A stretch of DNA of 21,711 nucleotides from Oscillospiraceae bacterium. GTDB lineage: Bacteria > Bacillota > Clostridia > Oscillospirales > Ruminococcaceae. Shown here in pieces: positions 6,712-13,595 of this stretch. Below the pieces are notes generated by a model. That model saw only the letters and a program-made list of their open reading frames with translations, ran no database searches and was not told the DNA's origin. The first letter of the stretch is position 1. Every line of letters starts with the position of its first letter. Both the position numbers and the translations under genes were made by a program. Location: NCBI GenBank assembly GCA_004554485.1, contig SFLS01000033.1, positions 1 to 21,711 on the forward strand. Reading direction: 5' to 3'.

Positions 6712-7272
6712 ATGATAGAAGATGAAAAAATCATTGAGTTGTTTTTCGTGCGTTCGGAGCAAAGCATACGGGAGCTGGATATAAAATACGGTAAAGTCTG
6801 CCGCAAGCTGTCGAACAACATCGTGAACAACAGGCAGGACGCGGAGGAATGTGTGAATGACGCTTATTTGGGAGCATGGAACGCAATCCCGCCGGCGAAG
6901 CCCGACCCGTTGCTGACCTACATCTGCAAAATCGTTCGGAACATTTCCTTGAACATCTATTACAGAAAGGAGGCAGCCAAACGAAGCAGCCACTATACGG
7001 TTGCTATGGAGGAAATCGAAGCCTGTATAGCAGACCAGAAAACTGTAGAAGCCGAGATTGAAGCCAAAGAATTAGCCCGTATCATCGAAAGCTTTCTGGA
7101 CACGCTGACCGTCGAAAACCGCGTTATTTTTATGTGTCGTTACTGGTTTTCCGATAGCTGCAAGGACATAGCCGGGTTTATGGGGCTTTCGGAGAAAAAC
7201 ATCTCCGTCCGGTTGACCCGTATTCGTGAAAAAATGAGGAAATATTTGATGGAAAGAGAGGTGTTCCTATGA
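6712..7272 (+). CDS. RNA polymerase sigma factor, ECF/sigma-70 family
   Basis: 186 residues from the ATG at 6712, seven bases after AAAGGAGG; the GTG one codon earlier is too close to it. Region 2 is clear (about residues 42-85: DAEECVNDAYLGAWNAIPP, then LLTYICKIVRNISLNIYYR). Region 4 is in the C-terminal third (ENRVIFMCRYW, a helix-turn-helix DIAGFMGLSEKNISVRLTRIREKMRKYL). No region 3 domain is present, as is typical for ECF-type factors. It ends in an ATGA overlap with the next gene, which encodes a single-pass membrane protein. Such pairs in Clostridia act as sigma plus membrane regulator. The G+C content is visibly lower than in the flanking genes (about 43% in 6721-6780 by count), which suggests a separately acquired cassette. 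The target genes are unknown. Confidence 0.88.
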   Translation: MIEDEKIIELFFVRSEQSIRELDIKYGKVCRKLSNNIVNNRQDAEECVNDAYLGAWNAIPPAKPDPLLTYICKIVRNISLNIYYRKEAAKRSSHYTVAMEEIEACIADQKTVEAEIEAKELARIIESFLDTLTVENRVIFMCRYWFSDSCKDIAGFMGLSEKNISVRLTRIREKMRKYLMEREVFL

Positions 7273-7820
7273 ACTCGAAGAAGTTTACCGAAGCTATGAG
7301 CAAGCTGAATGATAAGTATGTTGATGAGGCTTTGTCCTACGAGAAATCGCGTATATCGAAAACAAGCCCCAAACGAATGGGCATATTGATTGCTGCCGTC
7401 ATTGCGGTATTGGCTCTTTGCGGTTTTGCAACGTGTGAGCTTGGACTGTTTGACTCGTGGTTTCAAAAGCCGTCTGCCGATCCGATCCGGACTGTTCAAA
7501 GTGCGATTGAAGGTCAAGCCGATAAAGAGTATACAATTTGCGTGCGTGTAGATGAAATCGAAGTAAGCGAGAGCGAAACAGAGCGTGTTATCAAGATGTA
7601 TTCCGGCAGCGACCTTGCAAAAGAAAGAGGGTGGACAGACGAATACCTTGCGGAGCATTTTGTTGTGGTATGGGCAAAATACTATGCGGAATACGACCAT
7701 ACAAAAACTTTTATGAACGATGGCTGCATGGAGCAGTACTTCTATTTGGCTCAAGATGTAAAAACCGGGAAATGGCAGATCGTTGACAATACTTCACCAA
7801 ACACAGGTGTAAGCCCGTAA
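7269..7820 (+). CDS. Membrane-anchored partner of the ECF sigma factor (putative anti-sigma)
   Basis: 183 residues, starting inside the stop of the sigma gene (ATGA overlap), so translation is coupled. The N-terminal cytoplasmic part (about 1-36) is helical and charged (MNSKKFTEAMSKLNDKYVDEAL). One membrane helix follows (about 37-57, MGILIAAVIAVLALCGFATC), and then an extracytoplasmic domain of about 125 residues with several Tyr/Trp and one Cys. This layout is that of the membrane regulators usually encoded after ECF sigma genes in Clostridia, where the N-terminal segment is expected to bind the sigma factor. No classical zinc anti-sigma motif is seen, so the anti-sigma role is inferred from position and topology. 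What the outer domain senses is unknown. Confidence 0.7.
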   Translation: MNSKKFTEAMSKLNDKYVDEALSYEKSRISKTSPKRMGILIAAVIAVLALCGFATCELGLFDSWFQKPSADPIRTVQSAIEGQADKEYTICVRVDEIEVSESETERVIKMYSGSDLAKERGWTDEYLAEHFVVVWAKYYAEYDHTKTFMNDGCMEQYFYLAQDVKTGKWQIVDNTSPNTGVSP

Positions 7821-7834
7821 AATCAATATACAAC

Positions 7835-7868
7835 AAAGCGCAGCCGACGAAAAATCGGCTGCGCTTTT
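7835..7868 (+). terminator. Strong intrinsic terminator after the sigma cassette
   Basis: A 13-bp perfect stem (7835-7847 with 7855-7867) with a 7-base loop and TTTT plus further T residues after it. It lies between the sigma cassette and the convergent rapZ gene, which ends at 7881, and closes the AT-richer segment on its right side. Confidence 0.88.
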
Positions 7869-7880
7869 CTTATGTATCAT

Positions 7881-8741
7881 TCAGCGGCGATCCTTATCCC
7901 GGTGGGAAAGCTCAATTTTGTAGCCCAGCTGCCGAAGATGGGCGGCCAGGCGGCAGGCAACGGCAACGCTGCGGTGCCGCCCCCCGGTACAGCCGACGGC
8001 AATGACCAGCTGGCTTTTGCCCTCCCGCTGGTACAGCGGAATCGAAAAGGCCAGCAGTTCTTCCAGCTTCTGCACCATCTCGTGGCTTTCGGGGGAATCC
8101 ATCACATAGTCATACACCGCTTTTTCGGTACCGTCATGCTCCTTCAGCTCCGGCACATAGTAGGGGTTGGGCAGGCAGCGCACATCAAAGACCAGGTCGG
8201 CATCATGCGGCAGACCGTTGCGGAACCCGAAGGAAAGGCAGCTGATCAGCATGGGGACAATATCTCCTTCAAAGATGGAAACGATGCGCCCGCGCAGCTG
8301 CGAGGGGGAAAGGGAGGTGGTATCGATGACATAATCGGCGGACTGGCGAATGGGCATCAGCAGGCGGCGTTCCTCCCGGATAGCGTCCTCCAGGCTGCCG
8401 TCGCACTCCTCCAGCAGGGGGTGCCGGCGGCGGGTCTCCTTATAGCGGCGCAGCAGTACCTCCGAAGCGGCTTCCAGAAAAAGAATGCGGTAAGGGATGT
8501 GCCGGTGCCGCAGCTCTGCCAATGCGTCCGGCAGCTCCCGGAACATCTTTCCGCTGCGGGCATCTATGACGATGGCGGTACGGTCCCGTCGTGCCGCCGA
8601 TGGGGCATAGGCAAGATCGGCAAAGCCGCCCAGCAGGGCGGGCGGGATATTGTCAACGCAGTAAAAACCGATATCCTCCAGTGCGTTGATCACACGGGTT
8701 TTTCCGGCACCGGATTGACCGGTCACGATAAGCAGCTCCAT
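7881..8741 (-). CDS. rapZ: RapZ/YvcJ family nucleotide-binding protein
   Basis: 286 residues, the normal family length, from the ATG at 8741 preceded by GGGAGG. The frame stays open further upstream by chance but passes through the promoter. A P-loop GQSGAGKT occupies residues 8-15, followed by DIGFYCVDNIPPALL. The C-terminal domain has FGFRNGLPHDADLVFDVR, NPYYVPELKEHDGTE and the conserved VAVGCTGGRHRSVA loop. In E. coli RapZ is an RNA-binding adaptor controlling glmS through small RNAs, while the Bacillus homologue YvcJ binds and hydrolyses nucleotides and affects competence. The role in Clostridia is less clear. The commonly linked yvcK and whiA genes are not adjacent in this window, so the gene is isolated here with its own promoter. 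Confidence 0.93.
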   Translation of the reverse strand: MELLIVTGQSGAGKTRVINALEDIGFYCVDNIPPALLGGFADLAYAPSAARRDRTAIVIDARSGKMFRELPDALAELRHRHIPYRILFLEAASEVLLRRYKETRRRHPLLEECDGSLEDAIREERRLLMPIRQSADYVIDTTSLSPSQLRGRIVSIFEGDIVPMLISCLSFGFRNGLPHDADLVFDVRCLPNPYYVPELKEHDGTEKAVYDYVMDSPESHEMVQKLEELLAFSIPLYQREGKSQLVIAVGCTGGRHRSVAVACRLAAHLRQLGYKIELSHRDKDRR

Positions 8742-8783
8742 GGGGCCTCCCTTCCTCTGTTCAGGCAGCGTTTTTACAACATG

Positions 8784-8812
8784 ATTATACAGGGAACGGA
8801 CAGGACTTTCAA
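8784..8812 (-). promoter_or_regulatory. Sigma-A promoter of rapZ
   Basis: On the minus strand: TTGAAA (8812-8807), 17 bases, TATAAT (8789-8784). The -35 box sits within a GGACAG-13-CTGTCC inverted repeat (about 8798-8822) that could be an operator. Confidence 0.85.
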
Positions 8813-8903
8813 TACGCTGTCCGGGGGATTTTGCGCGGGGGTGATGATTATCGCCTGCGTGATGTCCCATACTTCCCCTAACCGATAAAACGGAGGGACC
8901 AAT

Positions 8904-10133
8904 ATGAGAATCCTTTACATTGACCATCATGCGGCGGCGCCTTCGGCAGGGGGGGACTGCCGGGCGCTGCAGCTGGCGCAGCACTGGCAGCAGTGCGGCG
9001 ACGAGGTGACGATCCTGACGGCGGGGTACAGCCACCGGCGGGGAAGCAATCCCACCTTGCAGGAGGATATGACCGAACGCCGGATAGACGGAGTCCGGTT
9101 TTGCTACCTGAATACGCCGTGTTATGCCCACGGGGTGGGGGAATACCGCAAAAGTGTGCAGGCTTTTTTGAAAAAGCTGTATCTCTCTGCCCCCCAGTTG
9201 GTGGAACGCTACCGGCCGGAGATCGTCATTGCGGCCAGCGGCTATCCGTACGATTTTTTCTGCGCCCAACGGATGGCAAAGCTGGCCCGCGGCAAGGTAG
9301 TCTTTGAACTGCGGGAAGTGTGGCCGGAGCTGCAGCGGGAGCTGTATCCCGCCGAGGATAGCCGGCTGAGCAGCTGTATCGCCGAATACGCCATGGATTA
9401 TGCCCTGCGCGGGGCGGATACGGTGGTCTCCTTTTTGCAGAAAGGGGAGGACTATTGCCGTGGCAAGGGGACGCGGGTAGAACGGATGGTGACGCTGCCG
9501 GCGCCGATGCCGCCGCAGGCATCCGCGCAGCCGCTGAAAGAAGCAGATGCCGCCGCTTTGGCGGAGCTGCAAAAGCGGTGCGGCACGGTGGTGGCGTATG
9601 CCGGGCATCTGACTGCCCGCCGGATGCCGGAGCTGCTGGCAGAAACGGTGGGGGAACTCCGGGAACAGGGGGTTGGCGCCGTGATCGCCGGCAACGGCGG
9701 TTACAAGCTGCTGCTGCGGCGCAAGATCCGTGAAAACGGTTGGGATAATATCCTGCTGCTGGATGCCCTGTCCGAGCGGCGGCAGCGCACCCTATACGGC
9801 ATGACGGATCTGATCTACTATGGGGATAACCGTCTGTCGGATGCGCCCTACGGCGCCTATGCGCCGCTGCTGCTGCGGATGATGCAGAGCGGTAAGCCGC
9901 TGCTGCTGGCGACCAACGGCGCGGAAAATGATGCCGAAAAGGCGGGCTGTGCTGTTTCGGCTGCCTCGCTGACGCCGCAGGGCCTGGGCGAGGCGCTGAA
10001 GCGATTTTTGGAGATGAGCCCGGAGCAGCGCGCCGCCCTGGGGCGGCACGCGGCGGATGGGCTGCGGGCACGGCATGACCCGGAGCAAGTGGCCCGCGAT
10101 TACCGCAGCTCCCTGCTGCTGCTTTGGGTATGA
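8904..10133 (+). CDS. Glycosyltransferase, family 4-like (GT-B fold)
   Basis: 409 residues with GGAGG six bases before the ATG. The N-terminal Rossmann half starts MRILYIDHHAAAPSAGGDCR and continues with a GDEVTILTAGYSH strand-helix element, as in GT4 enzymes that build capsule or wall glycans. The C-terminal half has VVAYAGHLTARRMPELLAE, a GVGAVIAGNGGY strand, and NILLLDALSERRQRTLYGMTD. The usual sugar-nucleotide motif of GT4 enzymes, E-x7-E within an 'E.FG...EA.ACG.P' context, is not there; the matching region reads APYGAYAPLLLRMMQSGKP. It may therefore use a different donor or be non-catalytic. There is no signal peptide or membrane helix, so it is probably cytoplasmic or peripheral. It overlaps the next gene, a penicillin-binding protein, by four bases, which suggests a role in wall or spore-envelope assembly. 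Confidence 0.78.
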   Translation: MRILYIDHHAAAPSAGGDCRALQLAQHWQQCGDEVTILTAGYSHRRGSNPTLQEDMTERRIDGVRFCYLNTPCYAHGVGEYRKSVQAFLKKLYLSAPQLVERYRPEIVIAASGYPYDFFCAQRMAKLARGKVVFELREVWPELQRELYPAEDSRLSSCIAEYAMDYALRGADTVVSFLQKGEDYCRGKGTRVERMVTLPAPMPPQASAQPLKEADAAALAELQKRCGTVVAYAGHLTARRMPELLAETVGELREQGVGAVIAGNGGYKLLLRRKIRENGWDNILLLDALSERRQRTLYGMTDLIYYGDNRLSDAPYGAYAPLLLRMMQSGKPLLLATNGAENDAEKAGCAVSAASLTPQGLGEALKRFLEMSPEQRAALGRHAADGLRARHDPEQVARDYRSSLLLLWV

Positions 10134-11724
10134 AGCGGCGGATGGAGCGGCGGGTGCTGTGGGTGCATATGGGTCTGCTGCTGCTGTTCTGCGGGGTACT
10201 GCTGCGGGTATTCGTGATAGGCCAGGGGGAGCAGTACCAAAAAACAGCGTCGGCGCAAAGCCGGTATACCCTTTCGGTAGGAACAGTACGCGGCACCATA
10301 TATGATTGCGCCCTGCGCCCGCTGGTCAACAACGGGCAGCAGACTCTGCTGGCGGTGGATCCCATTCCCGCGGCGCTCACGGCGCTGCGTCAGCAGTTGC
10401 CGGAGGAGCAATTCACGTCGCTGCTGCCGCTCCTGCAAGGCGGCAAACCGACTTTGATCAGGACAGACGCATCGGTTACGGGAGAGGGGATCACGGTGGT
10501 CCATGTTTCCCAGAGATACAGCGAGCAGCAGATTGCACCGCATGTAATCGGCTATGTGGATGGAGAAAACAGGGGCGTCTGCGGCATCGAGGTGGGCTAC
10601 AATGACGAACTGACCCGGTGGGGCGGCGAAATATCGGTGCGTTATACCGTCAATGCCTGGCAGCAGGCGATAGGAAGCGCCCCGGAGGTAAGTGACCGAA
10701 GCAGTATAAAAGCCGGGGTAGTGTTGACACTGGACCGGCAGATCCAGGAGATTGCTGAGCGGGAAGCAGCGGTGCTGGGGAAAGGCGCTGTGGTACTGAT
10801 GGAAGCGGATACCGGCTGTATCCGGGCGATGGTAAGCGTGCCAGGGTATGATGTCAACCGGGTATCGGAGGTGCTGGATTCTGCGGACAGCCCACTGCTG
10901 AACCGGGCGACGGCGGCCTGGAATGTGGGGTCTATTTTTAAGGTGTGCGTAGCGGCAGCGGCGCTGGAAAACGGCGTGGAGCCTCCGGCGGATTACTGCT
11001 GCGAAGGGTATTACCGGCTGGGAGACCACGCTTAGGGAAGGTGGATCTGCAGAAAGCGATGGAGGAGTCCTGCAATCCGTATTTTGTAGAACTGGGGCAG
11101 CAAATGGGGGCGGAAAGCCTGCTTCGCATGGCGCAGCGGATGGGCTTCGGCAGTCGGTGCCGTTTGGCAAAGGGAATCTATTCCGCAGCCGGGACACTGC
11201 CGTCTCTGGAAAAAACGACAGACGGTGAGCTGGCGAACCTCTCCTTTGGGCAGGGACAACTGACCGCAACGCCGGTGCAGATCGCCGCCATGCTGGCAGC
11301 GGTGGCCAACGGCGGCTGTGCCGTGCAGCCGAACCTGCTGGCGGGAAAGACCTTTGACGGCGAAACGCTGCAGGCTGAGCCGGCGGGGGAACCGATCCGA
11401 GTCGTAAGCGAGGAAACGGCCCAAACGCTGAGGAAGCTGCTGGTAAGCACGGTGGAAAACGGGACCGGTTTCCGCGCGGCCAATCGCTACTGCGGTTCCG
11501 GCGGCAAGACCGCTTCGGCGCAGACCGGCCGCTATGAGAACGGCGAGGAGGTTGTGCATGCCTGGTTCGGCGGCTTTTTCCCGGCGGAAAATCCAAAGTA
11601 TGTGCTGGTGGTGTTCCAGGAAGGCGGCCGTGCCGGCGGACAAACGCCGGCCACTGTATTCCGGGCCATCAGCGAAGCGGTGTACTGTGCGGAAAATCCC
11701 GGCCCGGCAGATTACGGGGACTGA
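10130..11724 (+). pseudogene. Class B penicillin-binding protein (PBP2/SpoVD-like), interrupted
   Basis: The 5' part is open from an ATG at 10130 (ATGA overlap with the glycosyltransferase) to TAG at 11033-11035. The 3' part continues in another frame to TGA at 11722-11724. Part one has a membrane anchor (about residues 9-28), the pedestal signature VRGTIYDCALRPLV and the active-site serine motif SIFK (Ser268, Lys271). Part two has SCN (codon 11068) and a KTA triad (codon 11506) instead of KTG, in GGKTASAQTGR. Between LGD and GKVDLQKAM other family members have roughly ten residues with a conserved Cys/His-Gly-His-Gly stretch. That piece is missing here, so the lesion looks like a small deletion that also shifts frame. 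The second part has no start of its own. The intact protein would be a peptidoglycan transpeptidase. A sequencing or assembly error is the main alternative. Confidence 0.8.
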
Positions 11725-11762
11725 GGTTTTTCCATTAGATAACCCGGCAAAAGACGCAAAAA

Positions 11763-11855
11763 GGCCGCCCCGCCGGCTCGGCGCCTTGGGCGCCGAGCCC
11801 TCGCCCTTTCGGGCGGAAAGCGGCGCCCCTGCGGGGCGCCGCCGGCGGGGCGGCC
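11763..11855 (-). terminator. Branched, cloverleaf-like GC-rich terminator of thiT
   Basis: A perfect 15-bp outer stem (11763-11777 with 11841-11855) encloses three further hairpins: 11778-11785 with 11789-11796 (8 bp, 3-base loop), 11802-11806 with 11811-11815 (5 bp, loop TTTC), and 11822-11829 with 11833-11840 (8 bp, 3-base loop). On the minus strand the outer stem is followed directly by TTTTTGCGTCTTTT (11762-11749), so it can terminate thiT transcription 16 bases after its stop. On the plus strand no T-run follows. The extra arms make it far larger than a normal terminator. Confidence 0.75.
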
Positions 11856-11871
11856 GGCTTGTACCGCGCGG

Positions 11872-12429
11872 TTACCGGCGGGGGAAGGTTTTTTGCACCC
11901 ACGGCACCAGAATGCAGGCCAGTACGGCGGTGATGAGGATCTCCGGCAGCATGTAGGAACCGTTGTACCACAGGGAGTAGACCGCAGAGGTCATGCCCAG
12001 CTCGTTGGGCCACAGCGCATCCCAGATCATCCAGCCGGAAAGGAAGTGGCAGAGGAAGCGGATGCCCAGCGTGACGACGACGCCCCCGATGATACCGGGA
12101 CGGCTGGAGCCGAACATAGCCGCAAGGCCGATAACGGTATAAGCAATGACATAGTCCAGCAAAATGATGGCGATGGCCATGCCGACGCTGGTGGCGTACT
12201 GGATATTATCCACCCCCAGGATAAGCTGCAGCAGACTGTAAACAAAGGCGGTAAAGGTGCCCCATTTAATACCCCAGCGGTGGGAGATAAGCACCAGCGG
12301 GACCATGCTGCCGATGGTCAGCCCCCCGCCAAAGGCCCACAGGCTGTCCACTTTCAGGACGGAAAGAACGGTGCCGACGGCAATCATCAGGGCGCTTTCA
12401 ACCAGACGGCGTGTAGTTTGTGTTTTCAT
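11872..12429 (-). CDS. thiT: Thiamine ECF transporter S component ThiT
   Basis: 185 residues from the ATG at 12429, which follows GGAGG. Six membrane segments. ThiT-specific features are visible: an N-terminal LVESALMIAVGTVLSVLKV helix, the GGLTIGSMVPLVLISHRWG substrate loop, LLQLILGV, LLDYVIAYTVIGLAAMFG, and the C-terminal GIRFLCHFLSGWMIW and YSLWYNGSYMLPE, whose aromatic and charged residues form the thiamine pocket in the family. It needs a shared EcfAA'T energising module encoded elsewhere. A TPP riboswitch and a terminator in the leader show that it is shut down when thiamine pyrophosphate is plentiful, which independently supports the substrate. Confidence 0.95.
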   Translation of the reverse strand: MKTQTTRRLVESALMIAVGTVLSVLKVDSLWAFGGGLTIGSMVPLVLISHRWGIKWGTFTAFVYSLLQLILGVDNIQYATSVGMAIAIILLDYVIAYTVIGLAAMFGSSRPGIIGGVVVTLGIRFLCHFLSGWMIWDALWPNELGMTSAVYSLWYNGSYMLPEILITAVLACILVPWVQKTFPRR

Positions 12430-12442
12430 GTGATTTTCCTCC

Positions 12443-12473
12443 AAAAAAATAAGATCGTCCCTGATGGACGATC
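12443..12473 (-). terminator. Riboswitch-controlled terminator in the thiT leader
   Basis: On the minus strand an 8-bp stem (12473-12466 with 12460-12453) and an ATCAG loop are followed by TTATTTTTTT. The T-run touches the GGAGG ribosome site of thiT. A competing hairpin (12505-12500 with 12495-12490) lies between it and the aptamer. Confidence 0.85.
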
Positions 12474-12514
12474 CGGCAAAAGAGCAGCAGGAGCCCAACG
12501 GCTCCCAAAAGAAT

Positions 12515-12602
12515 AAACGCTCCCTCCGCCGGTATGATCCGGATCAGGTAATGGGGATTCGGGCAGGTGCCCGTCTCAGCGCCGCAGCGCACTCCCGGTT
12601 TG
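12515..12602 (-). ncRNA. TPP riboswitch aptamer (THI element)
   Basis: The minus strand carries the conserved THI-box blocks in order: GGGAGTGCGC, then GGCGCTGAGA with the invariant CUGAGA, a variable P3-type hairpin (CGGGCACCTGCCCG), ACCTGATCCGGATCATACC with the pyrophosphate-binding core, and GCGGAGGGAG. AAAC and GTTT close a P1 helix at the two ends (about 12601 and 12515). It lies between a strong promoter and the terminator in front of thiT, the expected place for TPP-dependent transcription control. Confidence 0.95.
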
Positions 12603-12611
12603 TGCAGTTCC

Positions 12612-12640
12612 ATTGTAGCGCACCGGAGTTTGCAGGTCAA
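12612..12640 (-). promoter_or_regulatory. Promoter of the thiT riboswitch transcript
   Basis: Minus strand: TTGACC (12640-12635), 17 bases, TACAAT (12617-12612), a few bases before the aptamer. Its -35 shares base 12635 with the -35 of the divergent plus-strand promoter. Confidence 0.85.
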
Positions 12641-12658
12641 GCGGTTTGGTGCTATAAT
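12630..12658 (+). promoter_or_regulatory. Divergent promoter of the HAD phosphatase
   Basis: TTGCAG (12630-12635), 17 bases, TATAAT (12653-12658) with an extended -10 TGC. The two -35 boxes abut back to back, so polymerases on the two promoters should exclude each other. Confidence 0.8.
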
Positions 12659-12697
12659 ATCGGCGTGACCGAAAAAATATCTCCCGGGAGGCCGCCG

Positions 12698-13357
12698 ATG
12701 AAACCGCTTGTTTTATTTGATATGGACGGCACGCTGCTGGACAGCGTCCCCACCATTGCCCTTTGCTGCAACCGTGCCCTGGCCGAAAACGGCCTGCCCC
12801 AGCATCCCATCCCGAAGTATAACAGCATGGTGGGCTGGGGGATGCGCCGGCTGATCACGCTTGCCTGTCCGGAAGGCAGCGGGGAGCAAACGCTGGAAAA
12901 GGTAATGGCGGCGTATGACCGCATTTATACCGAAGAATGCTGCCAAAAGGGGATCCTCTACCCCGGGGTGGAGCAGCTGCTGTGCCGCCTGCGGCAGAAG
13001 GGCGTGTTGACGGCGGTGATCACCAACAAGCCGCAAAGGCAGGCGGATGCCCTGTATCGCAGCACCTTCAGCGGTCTGCTGGATGCCGTATGGGGCCAGC
13101 GGGAGGGCATGCCGCTCAAGCCGGACCCCACCCTTGCCCGGGCGCTTATCGAATCCCTGAAGGGCAGGGCGGCAGCCTATGTGGGGGATTCCCCGGTGGA
13201 TATCGCACTGGGTGCCCATCTGGGGCTGCCCACCATCCTGATGACATGGGGCAGCAAAACGGCCGAAGAACTGCGGGCTGCCGACCCCAACGCCGTACTG
13301 GCCGATACTGCCGAAGAGTTGGAGCGACTGCTGGAAACGCATCTGTCTGCCGGGTAA
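12698..13357 (+). CDS. HAD-family hydrolase, phosphoglycolate phosphatase-like
   Basis: 219 residues from the ATG at 12698, which follows GGGAGG; longer in-frame starts would run through the promoter. HAD motif I is DMDGTLLDS (nucleophile Asp8, acid Asp10), motif II is VITNKP, motif III is the Lys in PLKPDP, and motif IV is GDSPVD. A helical cap (about residues 16-90) places it in the Gph/PGP subgroup, which dephosphorylates small phosphates such as 2-phosphoglycolate or nucleoside and sugar phosphates in the cytoplasm. The substrate cannot be decided from sequence. It is divergent from the TPP-regulated thiT gene; a thiamine-linked phosphatase role is possible but unsupported. It ends about 160 bases before a terminator. 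Confidence 0.87.
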   Translation: MKPLVLFDMDGTLLDSVPTIALCCNRALAENGLPQHPIPKYNSMVGWGMRRLITLACPEGSGEQTLEKVMAAYDRIYTEECCQKGILYPGVEQLLCRLRQKGVLTAVITNKPQRQADALYRSTFSGLLDAVWGQREGMPLKPDPTLARALIESLKGRAAAYVGDSPVDIALGAHLGLPTILMTWGSKTAEELRAADPNAVLADTAEELERLLETHLSAG

Positions 13358-13520
13358 AGTAGGGATTCAAAATCCCCGGAGCCAATGTGTACTGAAATAA
13401 TCGGGATGGGAGCCGATTAGGGAAAAGGGGATTTTCGGTTATAGCCGATTTTTCCGGCAAAAGAGTGTGAGAATGCCCTCCTCCCCAAAACACTCCGGCC
13501 GGGTACTAGCGAATAAAATG

Positions 13521-13559
13521 CCGCCGAAAGGAAGTGTGAATCCTCTCGGCGGTTTTTTT
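13521..13559. terminator. Bidirectional terminator between the HAD gene and fruK
   Basis: CCGCCGA (13521-13527) pairs with TCGGCGG (13546-13552), with an inner AGGA/TCCT pairing, and TTTTTTT follows on the plus strand (13553-13559). On the minus strand CATTTTATTC follows the stem, so it can also serve fruK. Confidence 0.88.
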
Positions 13560-13595
13560 CGCCCCCGCTGTGCCAAATAGTTGAAGAAAGCCGGT

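Noticed and set aside
10100..11596. 498-codon minus-strand open frame opposite the PBP
   Set aside because: Arg/Pro/Ser-rich shadow translation without any recognisable domain. It does not rescue the interrupted PBP.
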